Positions 10,001 to 22,679 are shown, counted from the stretch's first letter. The stretch is 64,000 bases of DNA from Coriaria nepalensis (GCA_027186245.1 CP114492.1:3174501-3238500); one strand, 5' to 3'. Notes: generated by a model from the letters alone, not told the origin. A program made the numbers and translations.

Positions 10001-13000
10001 GAGTCGAGAGAATAAGACTTACAAGATTAATTTTTCTTAAAACAAGTATATTCATGATCACAAACCTTCGAGACTCATTACGTATTGAAAAAAAAAAAAA
10101 GTATTGGCTACTAAAAAAAAGTAAAATTTGATAGCACGTTCTGCATAATTTAATTCAAAAGCATATTAATTTTTCAGCGTGGAAGCTAGTGGTAAAAATT
10201 GCCTTAATTAAATATCTAATGAATATCATAAAATATATATATAATAATTTAAAAGACAAAAAAAAAAATGTATTAAGGAAAAATATAATGAAATATTTTA
10301 ACCCTCCTGTTATATTGACTCATCGGTCTCCCCCCGATTCGTGTGTCCCATTTGGTCATTTCCACTAGTCCTAAAGGCATAAAGGATCCTGTTAATTTAA
10401 AGAAGCAACTAACTTTCATTAGGCCACAAACTTCACCAAAAAAGAAGATATAAATGATTAGGGCATTGAATTATGCAGCCATGTTATACGTTCAGGTAAC
10501 TCACCCCACTATTAATATCCAAAACGTAAAGAATATGTTAAAAATAAAAATTGTGCACCGCTATCAACAACAAGAAAACGCTATCAACAACAAGAAAAAC
10601 TATAATCTAAAATGGTAGTAGGTATCACATTATTTGTATATTATATTAATTGTAAGCACGTAAGCTTCACATAATATTTTATCTTACCCTAAAGTGCCAA
10701 AGGTGAGCCCTACGATCCATTCAATAAGGAATCAAGGAATTGATAAGGAAAAAAAAAAGACAAAAGACAAAAAACAAAACTATATCAGAAAGTTGGTGAG
10801 CCAAATAAATTAAGTACGTGTAACCATGACTAGTTAAGTCTCGATCAATATGTCTATTGGTTTGGGTCAAATATGAAATGTGTGATATATTCAATGGTAT
10901 GATTTTGGTTTTTAGTTTATATTTATTTTTATTTTCTAAAGATATCTATAATAGTATATAATATCATGATTATTAATATAGTCCCTCATTTAATAGGTTT
11001 GTGTAAAATATATGTAACTGTCATAACTATTCAATCTATTTGTCAGCAGAGCATATAGAGCAATTAATTTAATTAAAATATTTGAGAAGGATGGATATAT
11101 GTCCATCATGATACCTGACGGATAATCTGGAAAAGATATATATTATTCACCCTTTTTAATTAAAAAATTAGTTACAAACATAATTATATCATAAATCAAA
11201 AAAAAAAAAAAGACAAAAAAAGCGGTGCAAGGTGGGATGGAGAAGGATAACCGCCCTATTTATAGTGCATGAAGGATAACTGTCTTATCGAGGGCGGAGT
11301 GGATATGACAGTTCCTCTTTAGCCCTAAAATGTTAATGAGCGATTATTTACTCATTAGTCTAAAGGGCGGATAGAGCAAATATTAGATTTTCGTATATGT
11401 CCTTTGTACAATTCTACCATCCAACTTTTAAGTCATTATTGTTGTTGGAAGTTAATAATTAACTCCAAAAAATTATCTCTATAAATTTCAAATATAAGAT
11501 CTTATGATAGATCTCACAAATACGCTTTTGACCACCCGTCAAACAACTTAAAATTATATCTCAAGGGTACACGGGAGACTAGCTAGACGTACATATGGAA
11601 CAATAGGGTTTTTTTTTTTTTTTTTAGCTTTTAGAGAAAGAGTATATGGATGATTATGAAATCAGGTATGATTATGAAAATTTCCTGCTGCTCAAAGCGA
11701 AGCTTTTAATTATCTAATACAAATAATTAAACTTCAATATTACTTTCCAGATGATAAATTAAAGTATTGACTCTAAACTTGAAGTCGAACGACAGGTTCC
11801 AATTTATTAGGAAATGGCTAATGGGGTTTATATATGTGGCATTGAAATTTCACTATAATCATGAGGCGTTTCATTTTAACACAAATAAATATATGAAAAA
11901 AAAAAAAAAATGTAAAAGACTATAATCTTCACACATTGAAAGTGTCTAACTTTCAATAAATTTAACCATTTTTTAAAATCTTGTTCTAACTTTTGCTTTT
12001 GTCCCTGAAAGTGTCTCCTTTAATGTCACTTTGGTTTCAAACAAAGACAACCTCAAAGTCTACATACATAATATAACTCCATAAACCATTACAATACACG
12101 TATTTAAAAATCCTTAAAACCTTGGGCAAAACGTACGTGAGTGATTGACCCCCGAATTGTTTTTTATAATTTATTATAAATTGTAAAAATCTCGTGTCAA
12201 ATTGAAAAATAAAAAAGTGAAAAATATTCAGAAAACGGCTGAAAAAGAGTCCAGAAATTTCCATCTTTCTCATTGGTTTCATATCTTTCGTAGTCAAAGC
12301 CACTTATGCTAATAATACATGCACAGACGATATGATATGGACGACAACATCATTATAGAGTAGGGCGCTTTACACTGAATTTTAGCTAATTGAGCTTTTT
12401 TTCTTTCTTTTTTTTAAGTAATTAAATAAATATATATGTTTTTTTTTTTTTAAATTACGAAACAGCAGACACGTTTGGAACTGTCGTCTACCACTGGTCC
12501 AAGAACACGACATTTTACTCATTCAAACTTGCTCTTGAAACTTGAAAGAGTCCAATGTTGTCAAAAATAGAAACGTAGGTTTGAATGTTTTAGGGAAGAA
12601 GAAAGGTAGAGGAAGATATGGACAAATTCTGTATATTCATTCTATTGAAAACGATTACAGGATGATTATAATATATAGAAATATTGTAGCTAATGATATT
12701 TGTACAAGTGTCATTTACAGAAAGAATAAGTAAAAAATTATGTTAGTCTTCTTGTGTGTGAGAACAAGTAATACGACGTCGTCTGTGAAGGCTTAATTCC
12801 AACGACGACGTTTTTTCATATGTCCATATCAGTGGACGTCAAAGCAAAATTCAACTTTCCCTTCAAAGCCAAACAGATAAGAATATGGTCAAGTCCTTGA
12901 GTTTGATTTCAAAAGCTCCCAAATCTCTGGTCTTCATTATCGTCTCAATCACTTCTTCTACCTATATTAAAAGTAAATCCTGAATTTATGTACAGAATCA

Positions 13001-13589
13001 TAACAAAAACAAGATAGAAAAATGTGGCAAGTGTTATTTTGTTATGGGTAATTATTATAAATAAATAAAAACATGACCAACGTTAAGAACTTATTTGACC
13101 GTAACAGTTCAAAAGAAAAAGCTAAAGCCAAAAATACTTTTTTTTTTATATAAATAATAATAATAAAAAAGAATAAGTATTTGTTAAATCTGTTGTCGGG
13201 TTGTGTGGAAACCACTATTAATATTCAAACTAAAAAAGTTCATCATAAATTGAGTGCTACACCCGAAAACCCACCTCCTTGCCTTTTAATTTATTCGATT
13301 AGTACTTTACTTTTATTTTCATTAATCTTCTAATACATCCTAATCCTGTCTTATCGAAGATCAATAACATCAATACTAACAAAGAATTGGAGACCACTTT
13401 GTCGGTAAATAGACTTGGAGGACTAATTCGGGTAAAAGCTTTGTTGATTTCCAGTTTGTTAAAACTGTAGCTTAGCTCAATATTTACGACCTAACTTTTA
13501 TTTATTTACGGCAGTTTGGATAAAAAAAATTTATAATTGAATTTAGTATGCTTCTAAGTATCGTTGATTCTATAGTAATATAATATGGT
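10001..13589. other. AT-rich intergenic DNA, no gene supported
   Basis: No coding motif, splice pattern or RNA gene is seen. Contents include homopolymer A and T runs, a 15-bp direct repeat (GCTATCAACAACAAG) near 10560-10592, a stem-loop candidate at 11312-11365 and ACGACGTCGT / AACGACGACGTT motifs at about 12775-12812. The 63-88 codon frames at 12037-12303 (minus) and 12542-12733 (plus) have no family features and are probably chance. Confidence 0.6.
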
Positions 13590-13833
13590 AATAATGGTAT
13601 AATAGTATAAGTAAATGAATTTAGATTTTATCATAAATCTAAATATGTATTGCGATGTTATTACCTTATTTGAGAGATAATTGGAAGAGAAGACATCAAT
13701 ATAGAAAGGGTTGATATATATGACAATATAGCTGATCAATTACTAAGATGTTTTCTTAATAGAAGTTTGATCGACATCTTGATAAGATGATAATTAGATT
13801 CAGAAACAATTGGCTTTAGTGTAAGTGAGAGAT
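13590..13833 (+). pseudogene. C-terminal end of a Ty1/copia polyprotein, with PPT
   Basis: The plus strand reads HKSKYVLRCYYLI, a stop, then EIIGREDINIERVDIYDNIAD, the standard end of the copia RNase H domain ('H..KH/Y....LI.EII..GDV...V.T..N.AD'). A purine-rich tract (GTAAGTGAGAGAT, 13821-13833) follows and abuts the TG of LTR copy C. This order (RNase H end, PPT, LTR) is what identifies the dispersed 1.8-kb repeat family as copia LTRs. At least one in-frame stop is present. Upstream pol is not recognisable, so the element is truncated or too decayed to read. Confidence 0.75.
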
Positions 13834-15632
13834 TGAAAGTATATTCCCATCAAGTTAATCGAATTTGACCCGATGAGGCAAATACTTTATGTGATACTAT
13901 CTTTATACAAATATTAGTAAGATATTATTTATTATTAATGAAAACTAGTTACTATTTATCATGTTTATTGATTTTGTTGGAATTAATATATATGTTCTAT
14001 ATCTTGATAAAATCCTACATCTTGAGTTATGCACTCTAGAGATCATGATAGAGATCATAATAGTAGAGACTCGAGTCGCTAAAAGCTCTTAAGATACAAA
14101 CGGTTCATTGTCATAGGATCTCGAAAATGAACATCAATTGATCCGGATAGACAATCATATAGTTTATCACCTAATTGTTAAGGTGGCCGAACGTGGCTGC
14201 TTAGTAGAGACTAAAGGTCCTGAACGTGATACTTAACTAATTCTTAATAATAATTAATACTGGCTATTAATAATAATTATCTAATAACTATTTTTCATGT
14301 CATCTTCTAACTTGAGACACCATGATTTTTTTGAGTACCAAGTTTCATACTTTGACAACATTTCTATTAGCCCTGGCCATGGGTGAACATGGGGTAAACC
14401 GTTAGGTATGAAGTGTTGTGCGAGAAAGATTATGAGTGGTTAAGAGGGAATATATCGTTTATATATTTGGAATAAAGTCCTATGGAGCATATACTTTATT
14501 AAACAAGGAATCTTTGCAAAGTAGTATGTTTTGAAAAGAGTTTTTATAAATTCATTGGCGATGTTCAATAAAGGTATGATGGTCCATATGATTTGTCTAT
14601 TATGGTTTAACAGTTAAACTATACACTATGATGAATTAGGATATTGTCGAAATGGAAGGATTGTTATTATAAGTATACAATGGTTACAAACAATTCTTTC
14701 GGAAGATGGTACCTCTCATTTCCTAAGTAGTTTTGATACTTTGCTAGAAGTCGATCTTGACTTGGAGGTTTAATATTTTTTTAATCATGAGATGATTTAG
14801 TTAACTGTTTAATTTAAAAACTTGTTTTAAATAAAATGAATTTAATTTGAAATTAAATAAAATCACAAGGTGTTTATGAAATCCTCTTACTAGCATGATA
14901 TAGATTTTAATTGGTCACACATATAAGGTTTAGAGTAACACAATTAAAGTTTCGTTAGAAAAAATGAAAAATGGACCAAGACCATTTTAAGGGTAAAATG
15001 GTAATTTAACCTATAGTTTGACTATAATGGAAAAATTATAATTATTAGTTTATTAATTTAATTTAATACAGTTCTACTAGCACAACTAAGTATGGTATTG
15101 AATGGGTGGGCGGCCATTGAATGAGTTTTAGCCCATCTCACTTTTGTGTTTTAAAGCAAGTAGGATTTCTAATGAGATTAGGAAAGTGTGACCTATATTT
15201 TGCCAATAAATACAAAGCATATGGTGACTGAAATTATCAAGTGCTCACAAAAGCCTCTTGGCCGAAAAGAGAGAAAAGATAGCCTTTTCCATTCCTTTTC
15301 CTTGAGTTTATTATCTCATGAGTTGAGATTTTAAGTAGAAACTTAACTGTGTGAAACGAATCATATGGATAACGGTTAGAGGGCGAACACGTGGGCGCCT
15401 CCAGATTTTATTCAAAAAGAGTTCTATAAATCAAAAGAGGTATTCATTTTCTCTAAACCTTGATTTATTATTGATAGGATTTACTGTGCTTTCTGTTAAA
15501 TATATTATATATGATATAATTATTATATGATTAGCCTGGATAGAAACTATGCTTGTTAGGATATAATCTGAATAAAAATTTAAATATTTCTTCTGTTGCA
15601 TTTATTTTGTATATGTGTGCATCTATTTCCAA
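13834..15632 (+). repeat. Long Ty1/copia LTR, copy C (most complete, about 1.8 kb)
   Basis: It starts TGAAAGTATATTCCC immediately after the copia PPT, so it is the 3' LTR of that element. It is collinear with copy B along its 5' two thirds and with copy A along its 3' half. The end near 15632 is set where Tat gag-like coding begins; the terminal CA is not certain. About 1.8 kb is long for a copia LTR. Confidence 0.7.
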
Positions 15633-15639
15633 ATAGTGA

Positions 15640-16445
15640 CATTGAGAGGTCCATCAATGGATTGGTACATGACATTTGCCCCAACATCAATAGACTCATT
15701 TGTTGATCTGAATGCCTAGTTTGTGTCTAGCTTATCAGAAACTAAAAGCACTAAGAACCCATTAGTCACTCTCTATATAATCAAATGACGAGTGAGGGAA
15801 TCATTAGGGGACTAGGCAAATCGTTTCCAGAAGGAGGCTTAGAAAGTTGATAGACCAAGGGATTTGGGGTCTTGAACACTTTCTTAGGGGGAACGACTGA
15901 TCAAAAGTTACTGAATCAATCTAGCAAAATGCACTTCTAATCATTCCTTGAAGCATTAGAGGAAGCAAGAAAGGTCACCTGTGTAGTTAACATTCATGCC
16001 ACTCACATAAGAGGTATTCAAGGTGGGTCTAACCTAAAGAAAAGGAAGGATGATCAACATGCTAGGAATGACTAGAAGGATGATAGGAAGAGAAAGGAAG
16101 ATAGAAGTAGAAGCTTAGAGAGGAAGAGATTAACATCTCCCTTCAAGGGAACACTTACCCCATTAACCATAGAATCAAAGATCATTTTTGCTAGATTAGA
16201 GAATATAAAACTGTTAAGGCAACTTGAGCTTTTGCATCCTGGGGTTAAGTGTGATAAGCGACTATACTGCATATACTATAGAGACTATGGTCATGAGATG
16301 AAAGACTACATCCATCTGGAAAGAGAAATTGAGAGACTAGTTTAGAAGCGGTGTCTTAATGAGTATGTGCAAAGAGGATGGCATGGAAATAGAAGACGGG
16401 ACATAAACAATAAGAGGCTTCAAGAGCTGAGGGAATTGATGTGAA
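15640..16445 (+). pseudogene. Tat element 1 gag relic
   Basis: The frame reads GPSMDWYMTFAPTSIDSF and FVSSLSETKSTK, the usual Tat Gag core. After a Lys/Arg-rich stretch (about 16040-16120) comes YTPLTIESKIIFARLENIK and a zinc-knuckle-like segment LYCIYYRDYGHEMKDYIHLE. In intact Tat Gag the last motif is C-x2-H-x4-GH-x4-C; here the second and last ligands have become Tyr, so zinc binding would be lost. The N-terminus is missing, and stops interrupt the frame several times. Confidence 0.75.
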
Positions 16446-16619
16446 TCGTGAGCATTAGAGGTTTCACGGAAAAATCCACATCACTTTTAAGGGGTCTAAA
16501 GGGGGAGATTCTGGTCGTCAAAGGACAAAGTGGATGAGAGACTTGGCTAAAGCTGAAGTGTACTTTATCATGCCCTCAAAGCAACCTAAAGATAACCTTA
16601 ACATCACATTCAACTTAGA

Positions 16620-17925
16620 AGATAAGAGTGGATTTATTTATCCACACAATGAAGCACCATTCATTTGAGCTAACATTTCCACTATGTTAATATATCACAT
16701 CTCAGTGGATATCATTTCGTTGGCTACCTTTGAGAAGATGGGAATCAATAATGTTAATATGATACTAGTTAGCACCCCTCATTGGTTTATCTACGAAGTC
16801 TCTCAAGGTGAAGGGGATGATCTCAATACCTTTAAAAGAGGAGAGACAGAAGAAGCTGAAGAGGTTCATGTGATCAAGAAGTATACTAAAATGACGAGGA
16901 GAGATATGAGGCAAAGAATCAGAGGGAAAAGGAAAAGAAGAAGGCCAGAGCGATAACTGCAGCACCACTCTAGTAGGTTGACCCAAAAGAAGGGAAAGGC
17001 TCCAAAGTAGAGGCCATCTTAGGCAAACCTGAGCCGATCAACACCACCCAATGCCTTCGTGATCACAAGGATCTGCTTGCCTGGGACATTGCTAAACTGA
17101 TAAGGATTTTAGAGGACATGCTCGTGCATAATTTAGGGGTGAAGCTAGGTACTAAACATAACAAACAAAAAATAAGGAAATTTAATGAAGAGAGGAACAC
17201 AACTATAATTGTTGAGGTGAAAAGGTTGTTGTCATAATCGCAATACGGGAGGTGTAATATCCATATTGCTTGTCAAATGTGGTCCTAGTTCGCAAGTCTA
17301 ATGGGAAGTAGAGGATATGCGTTGACTTTTTCAATCTAACTGAACCTTTCCCAAAAGACATTTTTCCCCTCTCTAGTATAGATCTCATGGTGGATGTTAC
17401 AGTATGTCATGAACTACTCAGCCTTATGGACGCCTATTTAGGATATTACCAGGTTAAGCTGTAGGGGCGTGATCTGGATAAAACATCCTTTATTGTAGAT
17501 AACGGGTTATACTACTACAATATCACACTCTCTGGATTAAAGAATGCGGCAGCAATGTTCCAAAAGTTTGTGAATGGGATGTTTTAAAAGCAACTAGGGA
17601 CTACTATGGAAGTAAATGTGAATGATATATAAGTCAAATGTGTTAAGAAAGAGGACCACTACCTATACTTGAAGGAGGCCATTAATGTGATGAAAAGGTG
17701 TGTGATGAAGTGGAATCCAGAGAAGTGCTATTTTAGAGTCAATTCTATAAAATTTATTGCATACATAGTGCATCATAGGAGAATGAAAGTCAACCCTGAA
17801 AAGGTCCACCAATTCTCAGCCTTTAGGTTCCTAATAATAATAATAAAAAAACTCATAAGAGGGATAGCAACTGTGAGTAGATTTATGAATAGATCAATTG
17901 ATAGGTGCTTGTCTTTCTTTTAGGC
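16620..17925 (+). pseudogene. Tat element 1 protease and reverse transcriptase relic
   Basis: Near 16690-16790 the frame reads SVDIISLATFEKMGINN, the segment just after the aspartic protease active site; the D-T/S-G triad itself is not readable. RT begins near 17290: VDFFNLTEPFPKD, IDLMVDVTVCHELLSLMDAY, then a stop, KTSFIVDNGLYYYNITLSG, LKNAAAMFQKFVNGMF. The catalytic Y-V-D-D box has become VNVNDI, so polymerase activity is lost even apart from the stops. It continues DHYLYLKEAINVMKRC and MKWNPEKCYF (17660-17740). The match to Tat-type RT is strong over about 200 residues. Confidence 0.85.
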
Positions 17926-18905
17926 ACTAAAGGGCACCAACAAGTTAGGATGGACTAAGAAATGTGATAAAGCCTTTGAAGAATTGAAAAAAAAAAAATA
18001 CTTAATTGATATCTCTAGGTTGAGTAATGCAGTGGTAAAGGAGGAATTGAAGCTCTACATTGCAATAAGTGAGGTTGTGCTCAATTAAGTGTTGCTTAGA
18101 GAAAATAGGGGGGAGTTGATCCAAATATATTATACCAACAAGGTACTAGTAGATTAGAGAGCATGTACTAAAGGGCTGATAAGGCCGCAGTAGCTCTTAT
18201 GGTTGCAACTATAAAGCTTCGCCTTTACTTCCAGATCCATGCTATTGAGGTTCTAAATAATCTGCCTCACAGGTAGATCTTGCAAAACTCGGACACATTA
18301 AGAAGGTTGTTGAAATAGTCAATGGAGCAAACAGAGTTTGATATCACATAAAAACTTAAATCAACCACTAAGACTCAGGCATTAGCTGAGTTTATCTCTG
18401 AGTTTACAAGTTCGGAGCCTGTTCCGGTAGAGGAAGGGGCTGATCAGAAAGAGAGTGGTCAACTACCACAACTAGTAAATTTGAAGCGACCTTTTTGTAT
18501 CGTTCAAGTGGATGAAGCAGCAACCAAGGATGGGTGTGGGGCTGGACTTTTCTAACCTCACTAGAAGGGTGCAAGATTGAATATGCATTTAAGTTGCGCT
18601 TCAGAACTTTGAATAATGAAGTTGAGCATAAAGCTCTCCTTGTCGGTTTGAGGCTAGCAAAAAAAGCAGAGGTGGACGGGTATAAATACTCAGCGATTCA
18701 CAAATCATGGTAAGTCAAACTACGAGGGAGTACTTGACTAAGTTTGAGAAGATGTCTGCTTATCTTCAAAGGGTGGAGGCAATCCTTAGCAGGTTTAAAT
18801 AGTACGAGATCATGCATTCACCAAGAGAGGAGAATGTAGAAGTGAACACCCTGGCTAAGTTAGCAACATCACCCCAAGCTGCCTTGCTTGCGATGCTCTG
18901 ATAAG
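17926..18905 (+). pseudogene. Tat element 1 RNase H and second (archaeal-type) RNase H relic
   Basis: The first domain reads WTKKCDKAFEELKKKK, then LKLYIAISEVVLN, a stop, and LIQIYYTNKVL, as in gypsy RNase H with its 'YY.SK.L' box. The second domain starts near 18500: VDEAATKDGCGAGL, KIEYAFKLRFRTLNNEVEHK, ALLVGLRLAKKAEVDG, and ends MHSPREENVEVNTLAKLA. This second RNase H copy, just before integrase, is the Tat signature. Internal stops are present (17940s, 18090, 18150). Confidence 0.8.
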
Positions 18906-20175
18906 ATATTTGGATAAGTCTAGCATTATAGCACCAATGGTGGTGATGATTGGGGAGGAAGAAGGATGGATGAGTCCATTAAAAAGGTATCTTGAAAGCA
19001 GTGAACTACTTACTTTTACTGATGATGCACAAAGGGTAAGGCGAAGGTTGACAAGATTTGTTCTAGTGAGGGATGTGCCATGCAAAAGGGGTTATCTCAG
19101 ACTATTGATGAGATGTATGGGCAAGGAGTATATTGGTCAGATTCAGAGGGAGATGCATGAGGGTGTATGTGGGAGTCATTTTGGGGGACGTGCAATAGTT
19201 AGGAAGTTGCTCTTGTAAGGGAATTTCTTGCCAACCATAAAAAAAGACTCTAAGAACTAGAGTCAAGTTTGCCATAAGTGCCAAGTAGGTGCTGACAAGT
19301 ATAGGCTACCTCCAACACCCCTTTCTTCCATCTTAAGTCCTTGGTTGGTTGCTGAAATGGGGATTGACCTTATCGAACTCCTTACTCAGATACCATCACA
19401 AAATAAATATGCGATAGTAGCGATTGATTAATTCATCAAATGGATGGAAGTTGAGCCTCTATCCTTCATCACAGAAGCAATAACTACCAAGCTCATTTGG
19501 AAGTATCTCATATGTTGGTTCAAGATCCCAAAGACGTTGATTATAGAAAATGGAAAGCTATTTAACAACTCAAAATTTTGTAGCTTTTGTGCTGAACTAA
19601 AAGTTAAACAGTTGACCTCTTCACTAGCTCATTCTCAGGTTAATGGATAGGTGGAAGCTCGAGGAACATAAGGATAAGTAGGATATGATGAATTCCCTTA
19701 TGTGCTCTAGGCAGTCCACATAACTCCTTAATTTGCCACTTGTCAGACTATTCAGTCTCATTTACAGGTCATAAGCTATCATTACTACTAAGGTTAAGCT
19801 TCTCATATTGCAAAAGGATAATGTCCAAAGAGAATGTTTAAAGTCTAGTGGAGGCTCTAGATATTCTTTAGGAGAATGTGGGGTGGCCAGGATGAAGGAA
19901 GAAACTCTAAAGAGGAGGATTGAGCTACTAACAATAACGTTCACTAGAGGCCTATAAAGGTAAAATGACTTGGTCCTGGGAAAATCTCACCCATACAGTA
20001 GAAGGACCCTTTAGGAAAAGTTTAGGATGAACCCTATAAAGTTATAAGAGAAGTTAGGATGGAGATATACAAACTTTGTAATAGGGCATGAAGGACATTG
20101 GCTCATCTATGGAATGTTGAGCACCTCAAGATCTACTTTCAAGTGCTTGGCATGGAAGACTTCATCACTTTTGCT
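18906..20175 (+). pseudogene. Tat element 1 integrase relic
   Basis: It reads GYLRLLMRCMG, REMHEGVCGSHFGGRAIVRK (zinc-binding region), then CHKCQVGADKYRLPP, AEMGIDLIELL, YAIVAID, TEAITTKLIWKYLI, TLIIENGKLFNNSKF and LAHSQVNG followed by a stop and VEA. The D-D-E triad would be the D of GIDLI, the D of the usual 'TDNG' (here E in IIENG) and the E of 'VEA', so the second catalytic Asp is lost. C-terminal strand elements near 19990-20150 (frame-shifted) include PYKVIREVRMEIYKL and WNVEHLKIYF. Several stops are present. Confidence 0.8.
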
Positions 20176-20299
20176 ATGCTACATTTGTGAACTATGTTTT
20201 CTCCTTCTGTAGTATAGTTTTGTATTCCATAATGACACCTTGATGCCTCAGCTAATGAAATGAAGTTTTTTAGCTATGCATATCTTTAATGTAGCATGC

Positions 20300-20840
20300 T
20301 CAAAGACTTACATGAGTCCTTTTAAAATCTGGTTGATCTATGAGTTACTAGATCTGATTAGAGGCTAAGCTGCCCATGAGCGCCTTAACATGCCTTTCAC
20401 TCTCAATGACTTATATGAGTCCTTTCAAAATTTAGTTGACTCACGAGTCATCATAACAAATTAGGGGTTGAGTTTTCCGTGATCACCTTTACACGCCTTT
20501 ATGTCTCAATGACTCATATGAGTTCTTTTAAAATCTAGTTGACCCACGAGTCACAAGCTTAGACTAGGGGCTAAGCTATCCAAGTGCACCTAATCACGCC
20601 CTTTAATCTCAATGACTCACATGAGTCCTTTTGAAATCTGGTTGACCCACGAGTCACCATATCATAATAAGTTCTGAGCTCCCAAGAGCACCTCACCACA
20701 CCCTTCAGTCTTAGTGACTCACATGAGTCCTTTTAAAACATAGTTCATCCATGACTCACCAGATTAGGCTAGGGGGTGAGTAAGGTACCTCAACGCATCC
20801 TCCAAACTCAAAGACTCATTAAATCCTTTCAATTAAGAAA
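20300..20840 (+). repeat. Tandem array in Tat element 1: about 6 copies of a 103-bp unit
   Basis: The landmark CATGAGTCCTTTTAAAATCT recurs at about 20312, 20414, 20518, 20621, 20722 and (degenerate) 20815, spacing 93-104 bp. Each unit continues with GTTGACCCACGAGTCA, a TTAGGCTAGGGGCTAAGCT-like block and a CACGCCTT-like block. It lies between the end of integrase and the antisense ORF region, where Tat-type elements are known to carry tandem repeats. Confidence 0.9.
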
Positions 20841-20849
20841 TATGGTAAG

Positions 20850-21896
20850 AGGTACAATCAATAAGTGTGTATGGGGATTAGAGGGGAGCATATGCATAAG
20901 TGAGAAAACTGAAAACAAATAAAGATAATAGAAAGAAATATTATAAAGTTTGGCTGAACATCTAATAATTTGACAAGTATCTAACAATGAAAAATGAAAA
21001 AAGAGGAAATTATGTCAAATTTTCATATTTAAAAACTCCATCAGAAATAATAAAGATAATTTTGATTAAGTTGTAGAAAAAAAAATAGTGTTAGGGTTGG
21101 GCTCCAAGTAGATCAATCTCCATATTATCCTTCGCAGTCCTAGCATCCTCTTAAGCTCCGATTACTTGTTCAGTAGGGTCGAATGGCTCACCCACAGTAG
21201 TGGAAGGCACGCCAGGTAGGTTAAGATCATTCATCTCTAAGCTCTTACCCTCATCACCTCCCTCTCACAGTTCCAGCTTCCTCTTGAGCCCTGATTACTT
21301 ATTTAGTAGGGTCTAATGGCTCACACTCAGTAGTGATAGGCAGGTCAGGTAGGTTAAGATCAGTCTTATTTATCCTCTCTAAGCTCTTCCCCTCATCACC
21401 TCTCTTAGTAACTTCAACACCTTCAACAACTAGTCTCTCATCCTCAAACAGAAAGATAAGCTGGTTAAGATTTAGACAAAGGGTAAGCTCAAAAGCCATG
21501 AGATAAGAGAGGAAAACCCCAATTGCTTAGCATTAAAGATGGAAAACTTGTACTCTTAAGAGTTCTTGAACACTTCAATCGCTTCCTACCTAATCATAGC
21601 TGCCCTATCTTTATACTTCTGGAGATATTTCTCAAGAAGCCTGATTCTTACATAATAAATTAACCTTGCCTTCTGAAAAGTGCTCTTAGTATCCACCTCA
21701 GCCTTTCTTACTTCAGTCTCTTTCTTGCAGAGCTTAAGCAGTTAACCAATTTTTTATTCTAAAATTAGAAACATCTGTGAGGTGCTTGAGTGTTGCCTAT
21801 TGTTTTTTTTATCAAGTTCTAGTTCCATTCTTGAAATTTCATCATGATTAGCAGAGACAAGGGAGGAACTAAAAGCCCTATAAATAAGTTATCCCT
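20850..21896 (-). pseudogene. Antisense coding remnant of Tat element 1
   Basis: On the minus strand an open frame at 21499-21299 reads MAFELTLCLNLNQLIF and continues acidic/polar. The block around TAGGGTC..AATGGCTCAC..CAGTAGTG..AGGTTAAGATCA occurs twice (about 21175-21230 and 21305-21360), a partial tandem duplication. By position (after the array, before the PPT) this corresponds to the antisense ORF of Tat elements, but only its C-terminal part survives. Minus-strand 21500-21790 is Lys/Glu-rich and broken by stops, as in the coiled-coil part of element 2's antisense ORF. Confidence 0.45.
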
Positions 21897-21914
21897 AAAA
21901 AACAGGGAAGAGAG

Positions 21915-22651
21915 TGTTGAGCCTGATATTGGGATAACCTTAAATCTATAGCTTTGGTTCCAATAGGGGACACCAAGGTTGAGGTAGGGTTGGCATATGT
22001 TGGGATAGTTGAGTATAAAGAGAAGATGATGCCTGAGACCGAGGTTAGATAGGGCCGAGGCATCAGTTGAGATGACAATAAGCTGAGCCTGATAACAGGA
22101 CATTAAACGATATTGAGGTTAAGCTAGGTATTTTCCCACTTGGCTCAGACTTGAGCATGGATATGCCAAAGGAAGAGAGGTGGAAAGTAACTCACGCCTA
22201 AGTGGAGAATATGCTCTTGCGTGTTAGACAAGAGTGGCGCCGTTACATGGTGAGTTGCCCCTAGCATTTTAGATTAGGGCACCGCCGTAGTACGCTGAGA
22301 TATCCATGAGTGGGAAGTAGATCTTTGTTGTGTCAGATTGTAGGTACACTGATATCTACCAGAGAGGGATCAGAACACTGAGCAATGAGAGCACGACACA
22401 TGTGAAGTTGTCCAAACTTTGAATAGGTATAAAAGCCAACTTGTAGAATAGTAAAGGGTCATGCATATTTCTTAAGACATTAATAATTCTAAAAATCAAC
22501 TCTTCTTCTATCCCTTTAGAATCTGACTAGAGCGTCAGTGCATGCTTGGTCGACTACCACCCCGACCACAGTTTGCTTGTGAGTGCAAACATTGATTTTA
22601 GAGCACACTCTTAACAAAGGAGCCCTCTATAGCGGATGAAAATTCATGTCA
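21915..22651 (+). repeat. Tat-type gypsy LTR lying between the two Tat elements (about 737 bp)
   Basis: It starts TGTTGAGCCTGATATTGGGATAACC right after a polypurine tract (AACAGGGAAGAGAG) and ends near ATTCATGTCA, just before a primer-binding site. The first 105 bp recur at 29241 (TGTTGGGCC...ACACCGGGATAGC... to TGTTGGGAT). TATAAAA at 22428-22434 is a good LTR promoter TATA box. With a PPT on its left and a PBS on its right, the single LTR serves as 3' LTR of element 1 and 5' LTR of element 2. Confidence 0.7.
22428..22434 (+). promoter_or_regulatory. TATA box of the Tat LTR
   Basis: TATAAAA within GAATAGGTATAAAAGCC, about 220 bp before the LTR end. This is a canonical plant LTR promoter position and sequence. 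Activity is inferred. Confidence 0.5.
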
Positions 22652-22655
22652 AAAG

Positions 22656-22676
22656 TTTGGTGCCAATCATGGGGAC
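22656..22676 (+). other. Primer-binding site of Tat element 2
   Basis: TTTGGTGCCAATCATGGGG lies 4 bp after the inferred LTR end. It matches the usual form of Tat/Athila primer-binding sites (TTTGGCGCC...GGGG), which pair with the 3' end of a host tRNA. There is one substitution in the core (GCGCC to GTGCC). It marks the start of the internal region of element 2. Confidence 0.65.
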
Positions 22677-22679
22677 GCT

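Larger units (their letters stand above)
15640..21914 (+). mobile_element. Tat-type Ty3/gypsy retrotransposon 1 (5'-truncated, degenerate)
   Basis: The domain order is gag, protease, RT, RNase H, a second RNase H-like domain, integrase, a tandem array, antisense coding DNA and a polypurine tract (about 21897-21914) directly before an LTR. A second RNase H between RNase H and integrase, together with a 3' antisense ORF, is characteristic of the Tat lineage of plant gypsy elements. The 5' LTR and first part of gag are missing: the element begins against copia LTR copy C. Many in-frame stops (TAG and TAA in RT, RNase H and integrase) show it is long dead. Confidence 0.8.

Noticed and set aside
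16765..16986. Minus-strand frame inside Tat element 1
   Set aside because: Shadow of the protease-to-RT linker coding on the plus strand.
20300..20840. Possible CRISPR-like array
   Set aside because: The 103-bp units are whole tandem repeats without distinct spacers, in a plant retrotransposon.
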